Source: an uncultured Bacteroidales bacterium (GTDB taxonomy: Bacteria; Bacteroidota; Bacteroidia; Bacteroidales; UBA932). From it: a stretch of DNA of 23,298 nt. The notes beneath the pieces were generated by a model. It worked only from the letters and a program-made list of their open reading frames with translations, ran no database searches and was not told where the DNA came from. The DNA is taken from contig CAKULN010000041.1 of NCBI GenBank assembly GCA_934667175.1, positions 1 to 23,298 of the forward strand, written 5' to 3'. The stretch's first letter is position 1. Every line of letters begins with the position of its first letter. Positions 1 to 10,000 of this stretch are shown piece after piece. The translations under genes and the position numbers were made by a program.

Positions 1-80
1 AACCGGTGGCAAGCCGTCAGCAAACAACCTCTTTGGCCGGCAGTGTTGACTTTGACGTTGGCGCGAAATAACAAAATACA

Positions 81-250
81 GTTAAGAAGCTGTTTTGATT
101 TATTTGAAATGTTCTTTGAGGTGAAAAAATCTTCATTTTCTTCCCGCTTCTTCAGTCAGATAGCACCGCTATCCTCCTTGGAAAAAGCGGTCAAAACTGA
201 AATTTTTCACTCTCAAAACTTCAAACAAACAAATCAAAACAGCTTCTAAC
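81..250. repeat. MITE-like long palindromic element
   Basis: A roughly 170-base imperfect palindrome centred near position 166. The outer arms begin GTTAAGAAGCTGTTTTGATT on the left; the reverse complement of the right end begins GTTAGAAGCTGTTTTGATT. The arms remain complementary, with mismatches, through the GTGAAAAA segments and the CCGCTT segments. The exact centre is GATAGC-ACC-GCTATC (159-173). It has no transposase of its own, so it looks like a non-autonomous miniature element or a large hairpin. Its family is not recognised. Confidence 0.7.
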
Positions 251-310
251 AACTCAGAGCCCTTTCTTTAACACAGGGTTTTGGACTTGACCCCAATTAT
301 GGTTTAAAAT

Positions 311-346
311 GTTGCCCGAGGGTGTCTGTTGGCACTCTCGGGCAAC
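311..346 (-). terminator. Rho-independent terminator of the mannan operon
   Basis: A 14-base-pair stem with one G-T wobble joins GTTGCCCGAGGGTG and CACTCTCGGGCAAC around an 8-base loop. On the minus strand the stem is followed by ATTTTAAA. It begins 18 bases after the GH125 stop codon and closes the seven-gene minus-strand unit. Confidence 0.8.
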
Positions 347-363
347 AAAATTGAGGAATAATG

Positions 364-1872
364 CTACTTGACCTTGATGGAGTTGAGGAGGCCGAGCTTG
401 CCGGTGTCGGTGAGGTGGAGGATCAGCTCGCCGAAGAGGGTGTTCTGCCAGGCGAACCAGGCGCGGGTGAACTTGCTGGCGTCGTCCTTGTGGAAGGACT
501 CGTGCATGAAACCTGTGCCGGCGTCGGTCTTCATCAGGGTCTCGACGCACCATTTGATCTCCTTGTCGTCCTGGGATGTGAAGGCTTTCATCATGATGCT
601 CATTGGCCAGATGTAGTCGTAGCCGATGTGCGGGCCGCCGATTCCTTCTCCGGCCTTGCCCTTGAAGAAGTAAGGGTTGTCCTCGCTCCAGACGAACCTG
701 CGGGTGTTCTGGTAGATCGGGTCGTTGACGTCAATGTCACCGAGGTAAGCCATCGCAAGGAGGCTCGGAACGTTTGCGTCGTCCATCATCAGTTGGTTGC
801 CGAAACCGTCAACCTCGAAGGCGAAGATCTTGCCGTATTTCGGATGGTTCACGACGGCATATTCATAGAGAGCCTTCTCGACTTCGGCTGCGAGGTCTTG
901 GCACTCCTTCGCAAGTTTCTTGTTGTGGTTGACATCCGTGAGGATCTCGGCTGCCTTGCGCAATGAGGTGACGGCAAAGAAGTTGGAAGGAACCAGAAAC
1001 TCGAACATCGTGGCATCGTCGGACGGACGGAAAGCGGAGGCTATCAGGCCGACAGGCTTCACGGGGTTTCCGCGGCCGTCATTGGACTTGGTGTCGAACT
1101 GGCGGTCGGTTTTTCTTGCGAACCTGTAAGGTCCCGGACCATCCTTGCGCTGCTGCTCCTTGAATGTCTTGAGAGTGGCCTGGATGGAGTTAAGCCATGT
1201 CTCACCGAAGACTGAGTCGTCACCGGTCACCTTCCAGTACTGATAGGCGAGACGGATAGGGTAGCAGTGAGAGTCAATCTCCCATTTGCGCTCGTGGTCG
1301 TAAGGATTCATGTCAGTCATGTCGGATTCCCATTCGCTGCCGGTAGGGCCATCGTTGAAGGCGTTTGCATAAGGATCCAGGCAGATCAGCGAGAACTGGC
1401 AGTTGATCACTCCAGCGAGCATATTCTTAAGGTGTTCGTCCTCGTTGGCGAGTTGGACGTAAGGCCAGACCTGGGCTCCGGAATCCCTGAGCCACATGGC
1501 GTGGATGTCGCCGGTATAGACGAATGTCCGGAAGTTGCCGTTCTCGTCCTTGCCGAAGTGGACGGTGGTGTCAAGGGTGTTCGGGTAGCAGTTGGCGAAC
1601 ATCCATGCGAGGCGTGGGTTCTTCAGGATGCCTTGCATCTGGGTGATTTTGTTCTCGACGGCCTCGGAGCGGAAAAGCCTTTTTTCGGGGGCTGGACGCT
1701 GTGACTCGTAGGTCTTTGTGCTTTTGGTGGGAGTCGCTTCGACAAGCTCAGCGACCGGTTGGTGAGCCTGTCGAACCACAGCAAGCGGGGCCTTGGCCTG
1801 CACCAAAGCGTCGCTGAGCAGAAAGATGGCCGAAGCCAGAAGTAATGTGCGTTTCATTGTGTTATTCTTCAT
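364..1872 (-). CDS. GH125 exo-alpha-1,6-mannosidase
   Basis: Glycoside hydrolase family 125 (DUF1237), a metal-independent inverting exo-alpha-1,6-mannosidase that removes non-reducing mannose from alpha-1,6-linked oligosaccharides, probably in the periplasm. Recognisable blocks are GDIHAMWLRDS, FRPSDDA and GFMHESF. D285 (in RPSDD) and E458 (in MHESF) are spaced exactly like the acid Asp220 and base Glu393 reported for the Clostridium perfringens enzyme. A signal peptide occupies about residues 6-26. A start at Met6 (position 1857) gives a cleaner signal peptide and lies just after the GH92 stop; the longer start overlaps GH92 by 11 bases. Residues 33-45 (VRQAHQPVAELVE) are encoded by an inserted palindromic repeat lying between the signal peptide and the catalytic domain. 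Last gene of the operon. Confidence 0.95.
   Translation of the reverse strand: MKNNTMKRTLLLASAIFLLSDALVQAKAPLAVVRQAHQPVAELVEATPTKSTKTYESQRPAPEKRLFRSEAVENKITQMQGILKNPRLAWMFANCYPNTLDTTVHFGKDENGNFRTFVYTGDIHAMWLRDSGAQVWPYVQLANEDEHLKNMLAGVINCQFSLICLDPYANAFNDGPTGSEWESDMTDMNPYDHERKWEIDSHCYPIRLAYQYWKVTGDDSVFGETWLNSIQATLKTFKEQQRKDGPGPYRFARKTDRQFDTKSNDGRGNPVKPVGLIASAFRPSDDATMFEFLVPSNFFAVTSLRKAAEILTDVNHNKKLAKECQDLAAEVEKALYEYAVVNHPKYGKIFAFEVDGFGNQLMMDDANVPSLLAMAYLGDIDVNDPIYQNTRRFVWSEDNPYFFKGKAGEGIGGPHIGYDYIWPMSIMMKAFTSQDDKEIKWCVETLMKTDAGTGFMHESFHKDDASKFTRAWFAWQNTLFGELILHLTDTGKLGLLNSIKVK
1738..1775. repeat. In-frame palindromic repeat inside the GH125 gene
   Basis: A 38-base imperfect palindrome centred on ACCGGT (1754-1759). 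The plus strand starts TTCGACAAGCTCAGCGACC and its reverse complement starts TTCGACAGGCTCACCAACC. It is read through in frame as VRQAHQPVAELVE. The half-site TTCGACARGCTCAGCG recurs in the PspC gene at 17675-17784, so this is a dispersed REP-like family and not part of the enzyme fold. Confidence 0.85.
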
Positions 1873-4102
1873 TAGTGTATGAATATGGTCTGTCCTCCTT
1901 TGCGGTCCCTCGCACCGTGTCAGGTTCGGACCCTACAAGATACGTAATATTCGCTCCACCGGCAAGGTCTTCATGGCGGAAATAATTCCGGTTCCAGTCC
2001 TTCCCGTTGAGCCTCACACCTTTGATGTAGAAGTTGTCTTTGGAATTGTCTGGAGCTTCCAACAGAATGACAGATCCGTCAGTACGTTTGATGACCGCCT
2101 TCTTGAACAGCGGAGTTCCGATGGCATATTCATTGGACCCTGGGCAGACAGGATAGAATCCGAGGGCCGAGAACACGTACCATGCGGAAGTCTGGCCGTT
2201 GTCTTCGTCTCCGCAGTAGCCGTCGAAGTTGGAGTTATAGAACCTGTCCATCACCTCGCGGATCCGCCTCTGCGCCTTCCAAGGCTGGCCGCACCAGTCG
2301 TAGAGGTAGAGCATGTGCTGGATCGGCTGGTTGCCGTGGGCGTAATTTCCCATATTCATCACCTGCATTTCTCTGATTTCGTGGATAGGGAAGCCGTAGT
2401 AACTGTCGTCGAAGACCGGAGGAATTGTGAATATGCTGTCGAGCTGCCCTGCGAAGACTTCGTCTCCTCCCATCAGGTCGATCAGGCCCTGAGGGTCGTG
2501 GAACACTGACCACGTGTAGTGCAGACTGTTGCCTTCCGTGAAGTTTCCGCCCCATTTGAGGGGACTGAACGGCCTCTCGAACGAGCCGTCGGCGTTCTTT
2601 CCGACCATCAATTTGTACTCAGGGTCATAGAGGTTCTTGTAGTTGAATGCGGCCTTGGCGTATGGCGCGAGCTCTTCCTCACTACGGCCCAGAGCCTTCC
2701 CGAACTGGTAGATGCACCAGTCGTCGTAGGAATATTCAAGTGTCCTTGCGGCGTTCTCGTTGATGCCGACGTCGCAAGGGACATAGCCGAGGCTGTCGTA
2801 ATACTCCCATCCGAGACGTCCGGTGGCATCGACTTCCGGATGAACGGCATGCGCCCCGTGAGTGACTGCTTTCCAGAGTTCTTCCGCATCATAGCCACGA
2901 AGGCCTTTGATCCATGCGTCGGCCACCACTGATGCGGAGTTGTTTCCGACCATGCATCCCCTGTGACCCGGACTTGACCATTCCGGCAGGAATCCGCTTT
3001 CCTTCCAGGCGTTGACCAGACCTTCCTGCATCTTCACATTCTCGTCAGGATAGACGAGATTCAGCAGAGGAAAGAGGCATCTGAAAGTGTCCCAGAAACC
3101 GGTGTCTCCGAAAAGATACCCCTTGTGTACAGCTCCGTCGTAGGGGCTGTAGTGAACCCTTTCGCCGTCGGCGTTGATCTCGGACAGGTCGCGCGGGAAC
3201 AGTACAGAACGGTAGAGGCAGGAGTAGAATGTGCGCAGGTTGTCAATGTTGTCATCCTCGACGGCAATCCTGCCAAGGACTTCGTTCCATCTGTTTCGTC
3301 CGGCCTCGGCTATCTCTTCGAATGACTTGCCGGACAATTCGTTGAGATTCAATTCGGCCTGTTCTTGGCTGATGAACGAGGATGCGACCTTGAGGTGAAC
3401 TTTCTGTCCTTTGGACGTTTTGAACCCGACCATGGCGATGTGCCCGTCAATGGTCTGGGTCTCGAACGGGGTGTCGGACACGACCACGAACCAGTTTCGG
3501 AAATTCTCCGTCACGCCGCCGTGATTCGCCGTGGAGTACCCCGCGATCATATTCCTGTCTGGCAGGACTTCCGCATGGCCTCCGTTGTAGGCGTCCACCA
3601 CAAGGTATGACATCTCCTTTTCAGGGTAGGTGAGTCTGAACACGGCCGCCCTTTCGGTCGGAGCGAGCTCGGCGACCACATCGTGTTCGGCGAGATAGAC
3701 CTGATAATAGTAAGGCTTCGCGGTCTCGGCCTTGTGCGAGAACCAGCTCTGGCGGCCTTCCTCGTCGTAGACCGGCCCAGTGGTCACCGGCATGATCGAG
3801 AACGAGCCGTAGTCGTTGATCCACGGGCTTGGCTGGTGTGTCTGTTTCAATCCTCTGATCTTTGTGGAGGAATATGTGTAAGTCCATCCATCTCCGTTCG
3901 CTCCCGTCTGTGGAGTCCAGAAATTCATTCCCCACGGCAAAGCTATCGCTGGATAGGTGTTACCTGTCGAAAGCTCGTAGGTTGATGCTGTGCCCATAAG
4001 CGGATTCACATAATCCACCGGCTCCCCCATGAGAGACTTCTCCGGAGAACCGCACGCCACGGCTGTCAACACCACGGCCAAATATATTGATTTGATTTTC
4101 AT
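1862..4102 (-). CDS. GH92 alpha-mannosidase lipoprotein
   Basis: Glycoside hydrolase family 92, calcium-dependent inverting exo-alpha-mannosidases that mostly cut alpha-1,2 or alpha-1,3 mannose side chains. Length (746 aa) is typical. A lipobox ending AVAC (Cys17) indicates a lipoprotein; the residues after Cys do not resemble a strong surface-export signal, so a periplasmic location is possible. Family blocks visible are HQPSPW, GDTGFWDTFR, TEGNSLHYTW and GDEDNGQTSAWY. E523 and D632/D634 have the same 109/111-residue spacing as the catalytic Glu533, Asp642 and Asp644 reported for Bacteroides thetaiotaomicron BT3990. Likely role: debranching imported mannan oligosaccharides so that GH125 can attack the alpha-1,6 backbone. 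Linkage specificity cannot be fixed from sequence alone. It follows the DUF3823 gene by 18 bases. Confidence 0.95.
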   Translation of the reverse strand: MKIKSIYLAVVLTAVACGSPEKSLMGEPVDYVNPLMGTASTYELSTGNTYPAIALPWGMNFWTPQTGANGDGWTYTYSSTKIRGLKQTHQPSPWINDYGSFSIMPVTTGPVYDEEGRQSWFSHKAETAKPYYYQVYLAEHDVVAELAPTERAAVFRLTYPEKEMSYLVVDAYNGGHAEVLPDRNMIAGYSTANHGGVTENFRNWFVVVSDTPFETQTIDGHIAMVGFKTSKGQKVHLKVASSFISQEQAELNLNELSGKSFEEIAEAGRNRWNEVLGRIAVEDDNIDNLRTFYSCLYRSVLFPRDLSEINADGERVHYSPYDGAVHKGYLFGDTGFWDTFRCLFPLLNLVYPDENVKMQEGLVNAWKESGFLPEWSSPGHRGCMVGNNSASVVADAWIKGLRGYDAEELWKAVTHGAHAVHPEVDATGRLGWEYYDSLGYVPCDVGINENAARTLEYSYDDWCIYQFGKALGRSEEELAPYAKAAFNYKNLYDPEYKLMVGKNADGSFERPFSPLKWGGNFTEGNSLHYTWSVFHDPQGLIDLMGGDEVFAGQLDSIFTIPPVFDDSYYGFPIHEIREMQVMNMGNYAHGNQPIQHMLYLYDWCGQPWKAQRRIREVMDRFYNSNFDGYCGDEDNGQTSAWYVFSALGFYPVCPGSNEYAIGTPLFKKAVIKRTDGSVILLEAPDNSKDNFYIKGVRLNGKDWNRNYFRHEDLAGGANITYLVGSEPDTVRGTAKEDRPYSYTNEE

Positions 4103-4120
4103 CTATTCTGAATATTTCCT

Positions 4121-4927
4121 CTAAGGTACATCAATTTCCATCGGTTCAGAGTAGTTCCAACGTCTCGTTCCGCTTCCGACAGGTGTGTCGAAGTTGATTC
4201 TTGCCGCCGCGCGCACAAACACCTTCCTGCCGGAAGGCAATGTCCCGTTCGACTTGATGGTCACGTCCGTCCCGAGAAGTTTCTCGAAAGCTTGTCCTGA
4301 ATATGTCAGCTCGCTTGACCAGCGGTTGTCTCTGGCTCTGTAGCCGACGCTGGATGACTGGCTTACAAATAGTTGGATGTCCGTGACGTTGGCCATGCTT
4401 TCCTTCCAGAAACCTGTCGGCTCCATCGCTTTGCGTATTTCGTCACGAGTGGTGGCTCTTGTGACCTTTACCCTCGCCGTGATCTTTCCTCCGCTGACCA
4501 TCGGCGAGCCGACGAACTCAACGTTGAGGAACGGCTGAACTTCGAAGTTGACCTCTGTCTTGCCTTTTATATGCACATCTTGGGTTCCGTTTGAAATGAC
4601 GGTCCCGTCTTCGGTCTCCAGCATGATAGGAATGAATGGACCGTCAACACGTACATTGTAGTCCGCCTCGAACAGTTTGGTGTTCCGGAACGTTCCGTCA
4701 GCCATGCAGTTGAAATCCTGTGGGGTGACATTGCCTTCCCAGCTGGTCTCTATCAAGCGGACCCTGATTCCTTCCGAACCTTGATCCGTAAGCACCGGCG
4801 CTCCTGTGTTCACATCCGTGACGCTTCCGAAGATCGTCTCGGAAGGAGCGTCGTAGTTGTCCAGCTCAAACAGAGAGCAGGATGTGAGAGCCATTGCGGC
4901 CATCATTGAGTAGATTATTTTTTTCAT
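4121..4927 (-). CDS. DUF3823-domain lipoprotein
   Basis: A 268-residue lipoprotein (lipobox ending LTSC, Cys17) matching the DUF3823 family found directly after SusD in many Bacteroidetes utilization loci. The N-terminal half looks like a carboxypeptidase-regulatory-type beta-sandwich (GSVTDVNTGAPV, then MADGTFRNTKLFEADYNVRV). The C-terminal half is a second all-beta domain. No catalytic residues are evident. The family role is not well established; an outer-membrane accessory of the SusCD complex or a glycan-binding protein is the usual guess. It follows SusD by only 6 bases, so the two are surely cotranscribed. Confidence 0.85.
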   Translation of the reverse strand: MKKIIYSMMAAMALTSCSLFELDNYDAPSETIFGSVTDVNTGAPVLTDQGSEGIRVRLIETSWEGNVTPQDFNCMADGTFRNTKLFEADYNVRVDGPFIPIMLETEDGTVISNGTQDVHIKGKTEVNFEVQPFLNVEFVGSPMVSGGKITARVKVTRATTRDEIRKAMEPTGFWKESMANVTDIQLFVSQSSSVGYRARDNRWSSELTYSGQAFEKLLGTDVTIKSNGTLPSGRKVFVRAAARINFDTPVGSGTRRWNYSEPMEIDVP

Positions 4928-4933
4928 TCTTTT

Positions 4934-7003
4934 CTATCTGTTTGGTTGCTGGTCGATGACTGGACTCTTGGCGACTTCGCCGCTTGGAATCTCAAAGTAG
5001 TAGTCCGTTGCGCTGTAAAGCAGGCGCATCTCTCTGGCCATCTGGAAGTTGGCGTCGAAGAAATACTTGTGCTCCCTGGAGCTGTAGAACGGATAAAGGC
5101 CTCTGAGGCGATACTCTCCGTCAGCACCGGTTCTTGAGGCGTAGCCTTCCCTGTGCTCTCCCCAGAAATCGTCGCGGGCATCATAATGCTGTACCCTCCA
5201 GCGTCTTATGTCCCATTTGGTCTTGTGTTCAAGGGCGAGTTCCTTCCTTCTTTCCCTGCGGACGATGTTCCGGCTCTCGATGTCACCGCTCAGATCACTA
5301 GTCAAGGCATCGGCTCCGGCTCTTTCACGGATGTCCCTGATGGCCTGTGAGGCGACAGAAAGCATGTTGTCACCTTCGACAGGACAAGAAACTCCGGCGA
5401 TGGACAGCTCGACGGCTGACTCCGCCGCAGCGAGGAGCACGTCTGCATAACGCATCAGGATGAACGGTTGCGCCGACTTGCCCTCCCCACGTATGTAGGC
5501 AGGATCCGGGTTGAGATATTTCCTTAGGTAGAATCCGGAAAGGTTAGCCTCGTTGTCCTGTGTGTTGTAGAACGGCCCGTTGGCCCCGGCAGGTGTCATC
5601 TTCACTCCGTCAACTTCCATGACCGGCTGTGTCGCGAGGGCGTTGGCGCTCATGAAGAGTGTCTTGCCGAACTGCGGAAGGAGCTGATAGTAGTTCTGGG
5701 TTGCCCTGCTGTAGGAATAGTCCGACCAAAGAGGGGAGACCGGAGTCTCTCCGGTGTAGATCCCCGCGCGGATCTCGATCTCGACGTTGCGGAAAGTATC
5801 TCCCGGCAGGATCACGTAGGCTCTCAGGCGTGGTTCGGCGTTCTTGAAGAAATCCATCGTGGTGTCGTACATCAGATAATGTCCCTGAGTGTTGGACGCG
5901 CCGTCGGTCACACGGATGGTGCCGTCGGCATAGCGGTCGAACCCGTCAAACAATTCCACGAAATCAAGTGAAGGGCATGAACCCGAGCAAAGCGGATCTC
6001 TGAATATGAAAGGCGAGCTGTAGGCGTCCAGACCGTGGGTGAGTGACGGGTATGAATATTCCTTCACGAGGATGTTCTCCGGGCTGCTGACATCACTGAA
6101 CATGTCCACCATGTTCTGGTACTGCGCCTCGCGGTCGGTTGCGCTCCACTTTTTCTTGTAAAGCGAATATTTTCCGCTCTTCATCACCTCGCGAGCGGCC
6201 TTGTAGGCCTCTGAGAAATATCTCTGCGAGGCGGCGGCCGCCTTGTCGCTGTCGAATCCGATCACCCTCACGCCGGTCTTCGAGCCGACTCCGGTGAGAC
6301 GGCCGGTGACAGTGTCGTTGTACTTGGCTACAGAGCCGGCGTAGAGCATGGCCTCCGCCTTGAAAGCCAGAGCCGCGTACTTGTTCGGCAGGCCCTGCAT
6401 CAAAGAGGTTTCAGGAAGCAGTTCGGTCGCCGTGTCGAAATCCTTGCAGATCTGATCCCAAGTCTCTTCCTCTGAGGATCTTGCGACCTCGAGCTTGTCA
6501 GCATCCGCCGGATAGGCGATCGTGTGAGTCACGAGCGGGATTCCGCCGAAACGACGCGCCATCTGGTAGAATGTGTAGGCTCTGACGAAATAGGCCTGGC
6601 CGAGATAGTAATTCATCTCAACCGACGAGAAGTCGCCGCCATATTCAGGAAGAGCCTCGATCAGGTGGTTGGCGTCGTGAAGCAGGACGAAAGCCTGATT
6701 CCAGAACGGGGTTCTCTCGCTTCTGAAAGTCTCGAATACATCATCCCTGTTCATAGCCTCTCCGCACCCGTCGATTCCGAGGGTGCCGAGCCAGCCGTTG
6801 AACTCGAAGCCCCACTGGGCCATATACTTGAAGTCTTCCCACGGCATCTGGCTGTAGAGCCTTGCCAGATAGATCTGCATTCCCTTGGAAGAGGTCAACA
6901 GGTCATCGTCCGTGACCGTGTTCTTTGGCGGGATGTTCATGTCACCGCAAGCGGAAAATGCCAGCAATGCGATGACCGATAAGTATTTGAATATTCTGTT
7001 CAT
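4934..7003 (-). CDS. SusD/RagB-family outer-membrane glycan-binding lipoprotein
   Basis: A SusD homolog, the lipid-anchored lid that captures oligosaccharide over the SusC channel at the cell surface. The lipobox LAFSAC puts the lipidated Cys at residue 19. The N-terminal part has the helical TPR-type SusD framework (about residues 30-280: YLARLYSQMPW, LGQAYFVRAYTFYQMARRFGGIPLV without its family-typical variation). The C-terminal part carries the conserved SusD signature RRERRKELALE...WDIRRW. At 689 residues it is longer than most SusD proteins (about 500-600), suggesting extra loops. Ligand is inferred as alpha-mannan oligosaccharide from the neighbouring GH76, GH92 and GH125 genes. It starts 13 bases after the SusC stop. 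Confidence 0.96.
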   Translation of the reverse strand: MNRIFKYLSVIALLAFSACGDMNIPPKNTVTDDDLLTSSKGMQIYLARLYSQMPWEDFKYMAQWGFEFNGWLGTLGIDGCGEAMNRDDVFETFRSERTPFWNQAFVLLHDANHLIEALPEYGGDFSSVEMNYYLGQAYFVRAYTFYQMARRFGGIPLVTHTIAYPADADKLEVARSSEEETWDQICKDFDTATELLPETSLMQGLPNKYAALAFKAEAMLYAGSVAKYNDTVTGRLTGVGSKTGVRVIGFDSDKAAAASQRYFSEAYKAAREVMKSGKYSLYKKKWSATDREAQYQNMVDMFSDVSSPENILVKEYSYPSLTHGLDAYSSPFIFRDPLCSGSCPSLDFVELFDGFDRYADGTIRVTDGASNTQGHYLMYDTTMDFFKNAEPRLRAYVILPGDTFRNVEIEIRAGIYTGETPVSPLWSDYSYSRATQNYYQLLPQFGKTLFMSANALATQPVMEVDGVKMTPAGANGPFYNTQDNEANLSGFYLRKYLNPDPAYIRGEGKSAQPFILMRYADVLLAAAESAVELSIAGVSCPVEGDNMLSVASQAIRDIRERAGADALTSDLSGDIESRNIVRRERRKELALEHKTKWDIRRWRVQHYDARDDFWGEHREGYASRTGADGEYRLRGLYPFYSSREHKYFFDANFQMAREMRLLYSATDYYFEIPSGEVAKSPVIDQQPNR

Positions 7004-7016
7004 ATTCTTTCAAGAT

Positions 7017-10000
7017 TTAGAAATTCAGGTCAAGTCCGATGGTCACGGTCTTGTTGAGCGGGTACATGCGGCCGTAGTCGGAATCCGGATGCTCCGGGTC
7101 AACATATTTGATACCAGTGAGTGTGAATATGTTGTAGGCGTTGGCGAAGATTCGCAGCGCGTTCTTCGTCTTGCCTTTAGTCGGAAGAGTCCAGCCGAGT
7201 TCCACACTCTTTAGTCTCAAATATGCCGTGCTGACACGGTTGAACTCGGAGTTCTGGTCCGGTGTGTGGCCGGTGTAGGCGTGCTCACCGCTTATCCATT
7301 TGATGCTCTGATCGTAAGGATCGGCTGTCGGGTCTTCAGGATGCCATCTGTCGAGGAACAGGTCGAGGGTTCCGCCTCCGTTGCTGCCCCAGATTGAGTA
7401 AAGTGGTTCGGAGTACATGTAGGAACCCATGGCCGAGCCCTGGAACAGGATGCTTAGATCCCAGTTCTTCCATTGTGCGTCAAATGACAGGGAGTAGTTC
7501 ATCCACGGGGTCTGGTCGAAAGCGTAAGGGTGCATGTCCAGCCCGTTGATCTCGCCGTCTCCGTTCCAGTCAAGGTATTTGTAGTCTCCGGGAAGCGTGC
7601 TGCCCTCCTTGTAGATGTCGTAGTTCCAGATGTCCTCCCAGCTGGTGAACCGCCCGGCACTCTCGTAGCCAAACTGGATTCCTTGGTAGCGGTGGGTGAG
7701 GTTGTCGTTGCGCCATCTATCGTAAGAGTTGCCGTAAGGTCCTTGGTTGAGGGCGTCGAGGTACTTCTGACGGGTGACGGTCACTATTCCTTTAACATTA
7801 TAGGAGAAGTCCCCGATCTTGTTCCGGTGGCTGAGCTCCAGCTCAAGGCCCATGTTCATGTCCGAGTTGATGTTCTCGATCGGTGCGGAGGCACCCACAA
7901 CCGTAGGCAGTGACGAGGAGTTCTGTGCGAAGATTCCGCTTCTTCTTCTCTCGAAATAGTCCACCGTGATGCCCAGCAGGCCGTTCCATGCCTCGAAATC
8001 CACACCGATGTTGAAAGTCTTCGACCTTAGCCACGTGATGTTCTTGTTAGGCAGCGGGTATGTGCCCACGCCGTAGATGAACGAGCCGTCGATCAGATAG
8101 CCAGGGGCATAGTTGCTGTAATATCCTTTCTCCGCGTCACCCGATGTCGCAGGGTATGTGTAGCCGGACACCCATTCGTAATTGATTCCGCTGTCGTCTC
8201 CGAGCGAGCCGTAGCTGCCTCTGATCTTGAACTGATTGATGAAGGACAAGAGGGAAATATTCTTGAACCAAGGTTCCTGGGAAACCCTCCAGCCGGCCGA
8301 GAACGAAGGGAAGAATCCCCACTGGTGTCCAGGGGCAAATTTCGACGATCCGTCGTAACGGAACTGTCCCTCAAATAGATAACGATCGTCGAATGAGTAG
8401 TTGACCCTTCCGATGAGAGCCCTGTACTCGATGTCGTGGAATGCGTCCAGACCGGTGTTGATGCCCACGAATGTCGATTCCGTGTTGTCTTTCAAGGCGG
8501 TGAAGTACGGTGTGCTGAACGCCAGGTCGCCATAGAGATAGTAGTTGTCTCCTTTCCTGCGCTGCGCCTCGGCTCCGAATGTCGCTCCGACGGAGTGGCG
8601 GTCGGCGAACTTCCTGTTGTAGTTCAGGAGAATCTGGCCGAGAACCTGCTGCTTGGAATAATGCTCGCGGGTGAGTCTGTCGGAATGGTCGGCAAACTCC
8701 TTGGAGACATATTCCCCGGTCAGGCTGTTCTTTGCGTAGAGGGAATATGACTTGCGGAACATCTCGTTGTCGTCGAAGCGGTAGTCGTAGCTGGCCAAAC
8801 CCTTGAGGGTCAAGCCTTGCAGGATGTCCGTGAGGGTGCCGAAGTCATATTCAAGAGACGCGGAGGTCTGGAATTGCTTCTGGCGGTATTTCTTGTAGCC
8901 GGAGATGTCGGCCGTCATCATCGCGACGGTGTTCTGCTCAAGGTCAAGTCCGTCGTAGTTCAACATCGTCTGCTCCTCATCGACGTAGGCCGGGAACAGG
9001 ACGCCCTGCTTCCAGAGGTTCCTGATCAACGTGACAGCGTCGGAGTCCGGTGTGCGGCGGTCATCCGCCAAGGCGCTGACGCTGAAGTTCATGTTCAACC
9101 CCTTGGCGATCTCGGCATTGATGTTCGAGCGAAGGTTGTACTTTGAATAGTTGAGGTCCCGGCTGCGGAAGAACCCTTCCTGGAACAGGTAACCCATGCT
9201 CACATAGTACTGGTACTTGTCGCTGCCTCCGGATATGCTGACATCGTGCTGGGTCTGCGGAGACCAGTCGGAGAACACGAGCGAGTTCCAGTCAGCGGCC
9301 TTTTTCGTGCCGTTGATGTAAGGCTCCATGTCAGCGTCCAGATAGACTCTGGAGCCGCTTCCGTCAGCCTTGTTCATCGTCATCTCGTTGTAGAGGGTCA
9401 TGGCGTCCACCGCTCCGGCCAGCTTAGGCATTGTGGAAGGGAACTGGAATGTGTAAGAACCATTGTAGTTGACCTTCGCCTTACCTTTGGAGCCTGACTT
9501 TGTGGTCACGAGCACGACTCCGTTGCCTCCCCTGACTCCGTAGATCGCCGCCGAGGCGTCCTTGAGGACGGACACGTTCTCGATGTCGTTCGGGTTGAGT
9601 CTCTGGAAGTCCTCGATGGAGCGAGGCACGTCGTCAATCACGACGAGGGGCGTTCCCAAACCTCTGACATCGAAACTGTTGCTGTAAGTTCCCGGCTCGG
9701 CGCTCTTCTGCCAGACACGCACACCTGCGACCCTTCCGGTAAGCATGTTCTGCGGGTTCTCGGACTTGGTGTGGAGCATGTTCTCGCCGCTGACTCCCGA
9801 GATGGAGCCGGTGATCGAGCCTTTCTTCTGGGTTCCGTAACCCACGATGACCACGCTCTCAAGGTAGGTGTTGTCGTCTTTCAGGACGATGTTGATCTCT
9901 TTCCTGCCTCCGACTTTCTCGACCACGGTCGTGTAGCCGATGCAGGAATATTCAATCTGCGCGTTGTCCGGAACGGAGAGTGAATATTTCCCGTCCAGAT

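Larger units (their letters stand above)
1..363. other. Gene-free stretch downstream of the mannan locus
   Basis: No convincing gene lies here. The stretch holds the MITE-like palindrome (81-250) and the terminator hairpin (311-346), described separately. A 68-codon plus-strand frame at 43-249 is almost entirely made of the palindrome and is not believed. Positions 1-80 and 251-310 show nothing I recognise. Confidence 0.6.

Noticed and set aside
43..249. 68-codon plus-strand open frame
   Set aside because: It spans the MITE-like palindrome, so its length and composition follow from the repeat; no recognisable protein.
361..966. Long plus-strand open frame opposite the GH125 gene
   Set aside because: It is the antisense shadow of a well-recognised GH125 gene with biased codons; no family resemblance and no promoter.
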